From: Candidula unifasciata
Taxonomy: Eukaryota > Mollusca > Gastropoda > Stylommatophora > Geomitridae
Assembly: GCA_905116865.2 (NCBI GenBank)
Contig: CAJHNH020000205.1
Location: 143,094-207,093 of the forward strand
Length of the DNA: 64,000 bases
Direction of reading: 5' to 3'
Numbering within the stretch: the stretch's first letter is position 1; each line of letters opens with the position of its first letter. The notes under the pieces are model-generated. The model was not told the origin of the DNA, did no database searches, and worked only from the letters and a program-made list of their open reading frames with translations. The position numbers and the translations under genes are program-made. Positions 58,801 through 64,000 of the stretch are shown here, piece by piece.

Positions 58801-60350
58801 ACAGCTTTCATGGGGAATTTTTGCATAAACACAGAGAAAAGAGAATTCGAGACAGGCAGACATTATTAGGAGGACATGTAGGGAGCCACAGGTGATGGCA
58901 AAGATAGGAGCTGGCAGGCTTGGTTGGCATGAGTTGGTTGAGGGCAGTCATTGTGGTGAGGGTTGAAAAGCAAGAATAGGATGCAGAGGCTTGGATCTGT
59001 AATCCTTGAGTATAAGAGCCCTTAATGACTACACATCCTTCTCACAAGAAAGAATATTCATAATCATATCAAATGTCACATTACACAGTGTGCTGTGTGG
59101 TCACCAGTTGCTGTTGACTGTATGATCATTATCCTTCACCCCTGGCTGTCAGATGCAATGGACTGGGTGTTTTGCATGTTTGAAGCCTGTTCATTCAGCC
59201 AGATTCTGTAACCAGGTCTTTTTCTGCTTCTTCTCCTCTTACCAAGAACTGAACCCTGTAGTATTGTTTTGGCCTATAGATCTTGTTAATGTCATTGCAT
59301 TGCTTGTCATTTCACTGTTGTTCAAAGAGGTTCATAGTTGCCAGTGGATGATCAGGATATGGCAAACTTTTTGCCAAGATGATTTTCGTTCTGATGAGAA
59401 TTGGCCAGAAGTCACAATCCTAGGTTATGCCAAATGAAAGTATGCAACACAGTGTTCATATCAGGCCTTGAAATCTTGAAAAACTCATGGAGTGCAAGAT
59501 CCCTCTCAAGGTCTTGAGAAAACTCGGAATTTGTAAGAAAACTAATGAAGAAATTTGTTAAACTGTACCCACCAATTCTTGAATTTTACGACCAGCAGTA
59601 GTGTTTCTGTGATAGATTCTGGGTTTCATCTCTGACTGCACCTGATTTCTATGTTGCAGATTAATGCAAATTTGCTTGCATACACAAATAAATATATACA
59701 TATTTTAATTGTCATTTTATTGAACTTTCTCTGTATTTTTATAGTAGCTTTAAAATGTATCTTTTTCATGATGGTAGTATGTTAATTATTTGTGATGACC
59801 ACACTTACTGAAGAGAAAGATAAATCTCCCCCCAAGCCACCGAGGTTCACTCTTTCAGTACCAGAGCGCAGTTAAATTCATTCAATGCATGATGCATTCA
59901 TTGGTACTTAGAGTTGCTACCTAGAATTATCAGAATGTGGGAATTAAATTAAAAAAACAATTGTCACAAATATTTAGTGATATTGATTATATACTTTTTC
60001 TAGAAATGAGTAAACCAGTTTGATTACACTTTTACCATTGTTGTTTTAGACTTGTAAAGTTATCATACATTATTACTGGTTGATTATATGTTTATCAGCA
60101 AAAGAATTACTTCAGTTACTGCCGTGATGTGATGAGAATATATATAAAAATGTGTGTGTGTGTATATTGTGTGGGAATGGGTCATTATAAATGAAAGATT
60201 TAATCTGATGTAAATCGGTAGAAATTAGGTCATAAGCAATATAGACCACATTTTCTGCCTATGTGCCAACATTCTGTGTGAAAATTAGTTTTCATTTCAG
60301 TAAATACCATGTTTTTTGTGGTAGTGTAGGAAGCACTAAGCAGTATAGTT
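58801..60350. other. No recognised gene
   Basis: The 94-codon frame at 59153-59437 has no domain or splice context that I can support. Confidence 0.4.
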
Positions 60351-60352
60351 TT

Positions 60353-60378
60353 GTGTGTGTGTGTGTGTGTGTGTGTGG
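60353..60378 (+). repeat. (GT)13 microsatellite
   Basis: Simple dinucleotide run. The following 60380-62510 has no recognised gene; 61370-61540 has a SINE-like character (ACCTCACCAGGGTGACCC) only. Confidence 0.9.
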
Positions 60379-62519
60379 TTGTGTGTATGTATTCATATAG
60401 GCAGATGGGAAGGGAGAGAGACCTCAAATCATTGTCTCTCCAATTGCTTACATCTATCAGAACAATTTGCTGACAGCTTTATAATCATAAGAAACTTGTT
60501 GATGAGGTTCATTGAAACTGAAAAAAAAAGAAATTTAAGAGAACCTTGGGCTGTAACAACAGTCACATTCCTGCTGCAGAATTTCTATGAAAGATTAACT
60601 TTTTTTCTGAAGAATTAACTTTGATGTCTTGCTTGTCCATGTACAGTTATTGATTAAACTCAATGATAATTTCATACATTTATGTTTGGGGTAAAGTGTA
60701 TATAATAAGTGATGGGAAAATGTTTGCTTAAAGTGCGATATAAACACCATAAGCCAACCTGGTCATTGACCAACCCACGGAGCCACATGGTTATAAAGTT
60801 AGAGACTTTAAAATGATTAAATGGAGTAAATTGCAGTCTTTACATACATCTTTGAATACACATTAGTGGTCAGAGAATTTGGAGAATTTATGTGAAATCT
60901 GTAAATTCCAGTAGTGAAATTTGAGGCTGTAGATCAATGTTCAGTGCAGTAGATTGCCCGGGCACAGCCTGAGCCCGTTTCCACAAATAGTTCACGTGGC
61001 TTCTGTGGGCTGTATGCATACCACGACAGTCACACTTTTAGTGTCTTGCTGTCAGTCTCAAATTCATTTGAGTCTCCGCTCCTACCAGGATCATGACAAT
61101 GTGCTTGTGATTTGAAAAATAAGTTATTTCCTAAAACATGTCTACAGCTCATGTTTTCTTCTCCATTAACCTGTAAAAGGTACTTGGTGTGTTGTATTGT
61201 GGTTTACAGCTAGGCTGTGATGTATGCATTCTATCATGTGCAAGTTTTTCAATACTTTGTATGCAGTTTAGTCCAGCACTTCTGGACTCTCATCATTTGT
61301 CCTCAAGTTCTCTTGGATTCCCTCACTTCCTCAGTTTATTTTCCTTCATTCCAGTGCCCGATTTTTTTTGTTTTTGTTTTGAATTAACCAAGGTCGTCCC
61401 CACGCAGGACGCAATTTTTTTGTTGTTGTTGAAGCCCTACCTTAGCTTTTGCTGGGGGCCGCAATATAGCCTGTTGAACACGGTTTCTGGGACCTCACCA
61501 GGGTGACCCACTTTGTGTCACGGGGTGTTTATCGCTCTGTGTGATGTGCTGGTGGGGTAGAATTTACTTACTAGTGCCTTATTTATGATTCTTGTATGCC
61601 TTATCTCAGTATGTTTTAGCAGGCACTAACAGAATTGGCAAAAGCCTATCTTGTAAAATGTTTACTATAACACAATATGGGAAGTTGTTTAATATCTTTA
61701 GGGGCATCTCTTAGCATAATCTTACAAGACATGATTGTCCACTGCAGGGTTATTCAGCTGGTGGCTCGTGGGCTGAGACTGGCCCGCAGAGACTTAGCAA
61801 GTAACTCGAGGATCATTGCCAGCTGTATTGTATTAGTGATATATCAATGCTTGGGCCTATGGCCTACACAGATACCCATTTTCAACATTGTGGCCATGAT
61901 TACACTTAGTTGAAAAACCCTGGTCTACTATCTAAAGGGAATGCAGTGTAAACCAAATAGAAATTGCGGGTGAAGTGATAACTACACGTGAAAAATATGC
62001 TACAGCTTTCAAATATGTATCTTGAACAGCTTCAGAAGTGGCCAACAGCACAAGGAACATAAAGTACATTCTCTTAAAATTTACAAGGACCAGTTGTTTA
62101 CATCCCTAGCAGTGTTGATCACCGTGAACTGTGAGCACCTGATAGTGAAATAAGTGTGTCAGCTACAGTTCTTATACAGATAAATCAGCCTGGACAAATA
62201 TTTTCAAGTCCACACTTGAAGGCAGTCATTTTCCTCTTTCATGTAGGGATGTTCTCTCCCTTGTGGTTTTAATCTAGTGATACAGTTTAATCACATCACT
62301 GGGGAACAACGTGGTATCAGTCAGATACAGAAGAAAAGAAGATACAGTTAAATAGTTTTTTTTTCTTTTCAAAATTGCTGTTACTTGTATTGCTTTTATA
62401 CGTGGATGCATGATGAATTGAAATCATGTTGTGAAACTAGCAAGTTTCAGCATGTAGCTAAAGGTTGTGAAAATAAATGATTTGGTCAGTAGATAAATAT
62501 TTATTCTTTAAAACCCAAA

Positions 62520-62825
62520 AATTGTCTCAGACTTGTCTTCAGACATGCAGCTTATCTTTTTGTAAGTTTATCAGAAAAGTTTGTCTCAGACTTGTCTTCA
62601 GACATGCAGCTTATTTGTTTGTGAGTTTATCAAAAATGTTTGTTTCAGACTTGTCTCCAGACATGCAGCTTATCTGTTTGTGTGTTTATCTGAAATGTTT
62701 GTCTCAGACTTGTCTCCAGACATGCAGCTTATCTGTTTGTGAGTTTATCAGAAATTTTTGCCTCAGACTTGTCTCCAGACATGCAGCTTATCTGTTTGTG
62801 TGTTTATCAGAAATGTCAATAAAGT
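62520..62825 (+). repeat. 59-bp minisatellite, 5 copies
   Basis: Units start GTCTCAGACTTGTCTCCAG and go through ACATGCAGCTTATCTG. The long open frame across it is a by-product. Confidence 0.88.
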
Positions 62826-62899
62826 TATCAGTATTCTAAAGAGATCATATTTAAAATAGAAACAGCGTGATCTGTTCACTAAAATATAAATGTGAACAC

Positions 62900-63180
62900 A
62901 ATGGACACTTCTTCTTTATGTCCTCTTTTACTCTTTCGGGTGTCGAGGGAGATATAAAGTCCTGTTTCGTGCTCTTCTGGCTGCTTCGATCATAGACACA
63001 TTGTGGTGCTGTAGAGTTTATCTGATGTAATCTTCCCATCTTGTTCTTGGTTTACCTCTTGATCTGCGTCCTTCTCTTCTAGTGTATGCATTGTATGGTA
63101 TAGCATCAGAAGACATTCTTTCAAATCAAACCATTTGATTTGCTGTCTTTGTATGTAATTTAGAACAATGGACACACCTT
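62900..63180 (-). pseudogene. LINE ORF2 C-terminal fragment
   Basis: The - strand reads VLNYIQRQQIKWFDLKE, close to the ILNFIGRQQIKWFDHVT of the 29640 copy, then DQEVNQEQDGKITSD. Confidence 0.65.
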
Positions 63181-63589
63181 GTACATATTAATATTAGTAA
63201 GCCGCTGAAACTGAACTGTAGTTTGCTATTTAAGGAAACACATCTGTGGTTGGTATTCAGTGTTTAAGTAATTAGACAGGTTGAGGAGGTTCTAACATGG
63301 GACATTAATTCTTACTTTGAAAGCAGGCAGTCTTGTATTATTAATTAAGGCCACAGTAGAAAATGTATCTTCAGGGCTTTAACAAATTAACACTTGATTA
63401 TGTAACACTGACAACTATGTTAACATAAAATTTACAATTAGATTTTTAAATTATCAGTGAAAATGTTTAATTTTCGTGTCTTAAGTTGACATGATTTGGG
63501 CAACAAATTATTGTGGGATCTTTGTAAACTTACTAAGCCTTTTCATCATTGTGTTTTTTTTCTTCTTCTTCTTCTCTTCCACCTTTTAC

Positions 63590-63850
63590 CTCATCGAAGT
63601 GGGGGGGGGGGGGGATGTAATGTTCGTTGATGAGCTCTGTCAAGAGCACTATTAAGACTGATGTTCATTTCTGTAAGGCTGTTCTTAATGCCATCACTCC
63701 ATATTTTCCGAGGTCTATTACTCGCTCTATACCCGTTGTAACGTTTTAGTGTGGCTCCCTGTGGCGGATAGTACCAGGGCATTCTTGTTAGGTGTCCAAA
63801 GTGTTTTTTTAAAAGTACCAAAATGTCATTTTTCCACATTTATTGATACC
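63590..63850 (-). pseudogene. LINE ORF2 C-terminal fragment
   Basis: The - strand reads LLKKHFGHLTRMPWY and YRASNRPRKIWSDGIKN, again the region after a non-LTR reverse transcriptase. A G14 run lies at 63601. Confidence 0.65.
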
Positions 63851-63983
63851 TGCACACACTATAACTTAATCTGGGCGTGTAACCACTGGTTGCTTACAAA
63901 ATTGAGTATGTCTGTGTGGTATTACAGCCAGTGTCCATTAGCCTTATTTAAAAAAAAAAAAAAATGTTCTTAAACTCTTTCAG

Positions 63984-64000
63984 TTCCAAACCAAGCAGCT
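63984..64000 (+). CDS. Possible start of a further phase-1 exon (cut by window edge)
   Basis: GTTCTTAAACTCTTTCAG ends at 63983 and, read in phase 1, the last bases (TT, then CCA AAC CAA GCA GCT) are open. Only 17 bases are visible, so this is a guess from acceptor quality, phase and position downstream of the 55145 exon. Confidence 0.35.

Noticed and set aside
59153..59437. 94-codon frame with Cys residues
   Set aside because: Cys/His spacing does not fit a zinc finger, and there is no class A or B motif or phase-1 acceptor.
62477..62839. 120-codon frame with repeated HAAYLFV-like segments
   Set aside because: By-product of the 59-bp minisatellite.

Overview
The window is eukaryotic, intron-rich, AT-rich DNA packed with non-LTR retrotransposon remnants, SINE-like repeats, DNA transposons and minisatellites. 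The repeat mix and the zinc-finger gene style suggest a lophotrochozoan, most likely a mollusc (perhaps a gastropod). That is inference; no marker gene fixes the species.

The main feature is a modular zinc-finger locus on the + strand. Between 476 and 26867 lie seven separate exons. Each has a good 3' splice acceptor, enters the reading frame in the same phase (phase 1: two bases, then full codons), encodes a pair of C2H2-type fingers and ends in its own stop codon. This is the layout of mutually exclusive alternative 3'-terminal exons, as in Drosophila lola and mod(mdg4). The exons fall into two blocks. Class A (476, 7448, 8540) has C-x2-C fingers, the second ending H-x3-C, and no tail. Class B (15126, 17896, 23558, 26518) has a C-x4-C-x13-H-x4-H first finger, a fixed 8-residue linker, a second finger and a conserved C-terminal tail of the type N-x-E-F-x-x-P-x-P-L-T-L-x-x-V-L. 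No constant 5' exon for this array is in the window upstream of it.

From 27 to 49 kb there are almost only mobile elements: LINE ORF2 fragments, an intact-ended hAT (34440-36784, 8-bp target duplication TTATGCGG), a MITE family with 8-bp target duplications (32847-33586, 44408-44815, 45055-45737, plus a broken copy at 16842), a mariner with TA duplication (48058-49013), and many copies of a ~290-bp SINE-like repeat.

At 49187-50001 comes what looks like a constant 5' exon: a Kozak-perfect ATG at 49215, a small N-terminal globular domain, then a disordered P/S-rich region with a candidate nuclear signal and SUMO site, and a phase-1 donor. A phase-1/phase-1 exon follows at 55145-55297, and a possible further phase-1 exon begins at 63984. 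Phase 1 is therefore shared by the upstream terminal exons and by this downstream constant part. The window may join the 3' end of one such gene to the 5' end of a second tandem copy; trans-splicing between them is a testable alternative.

The intron 50002-55144 carries a LINE fragment and an RPL8 retropseudogene; 55298-64000 holds repeats and one possible exon.
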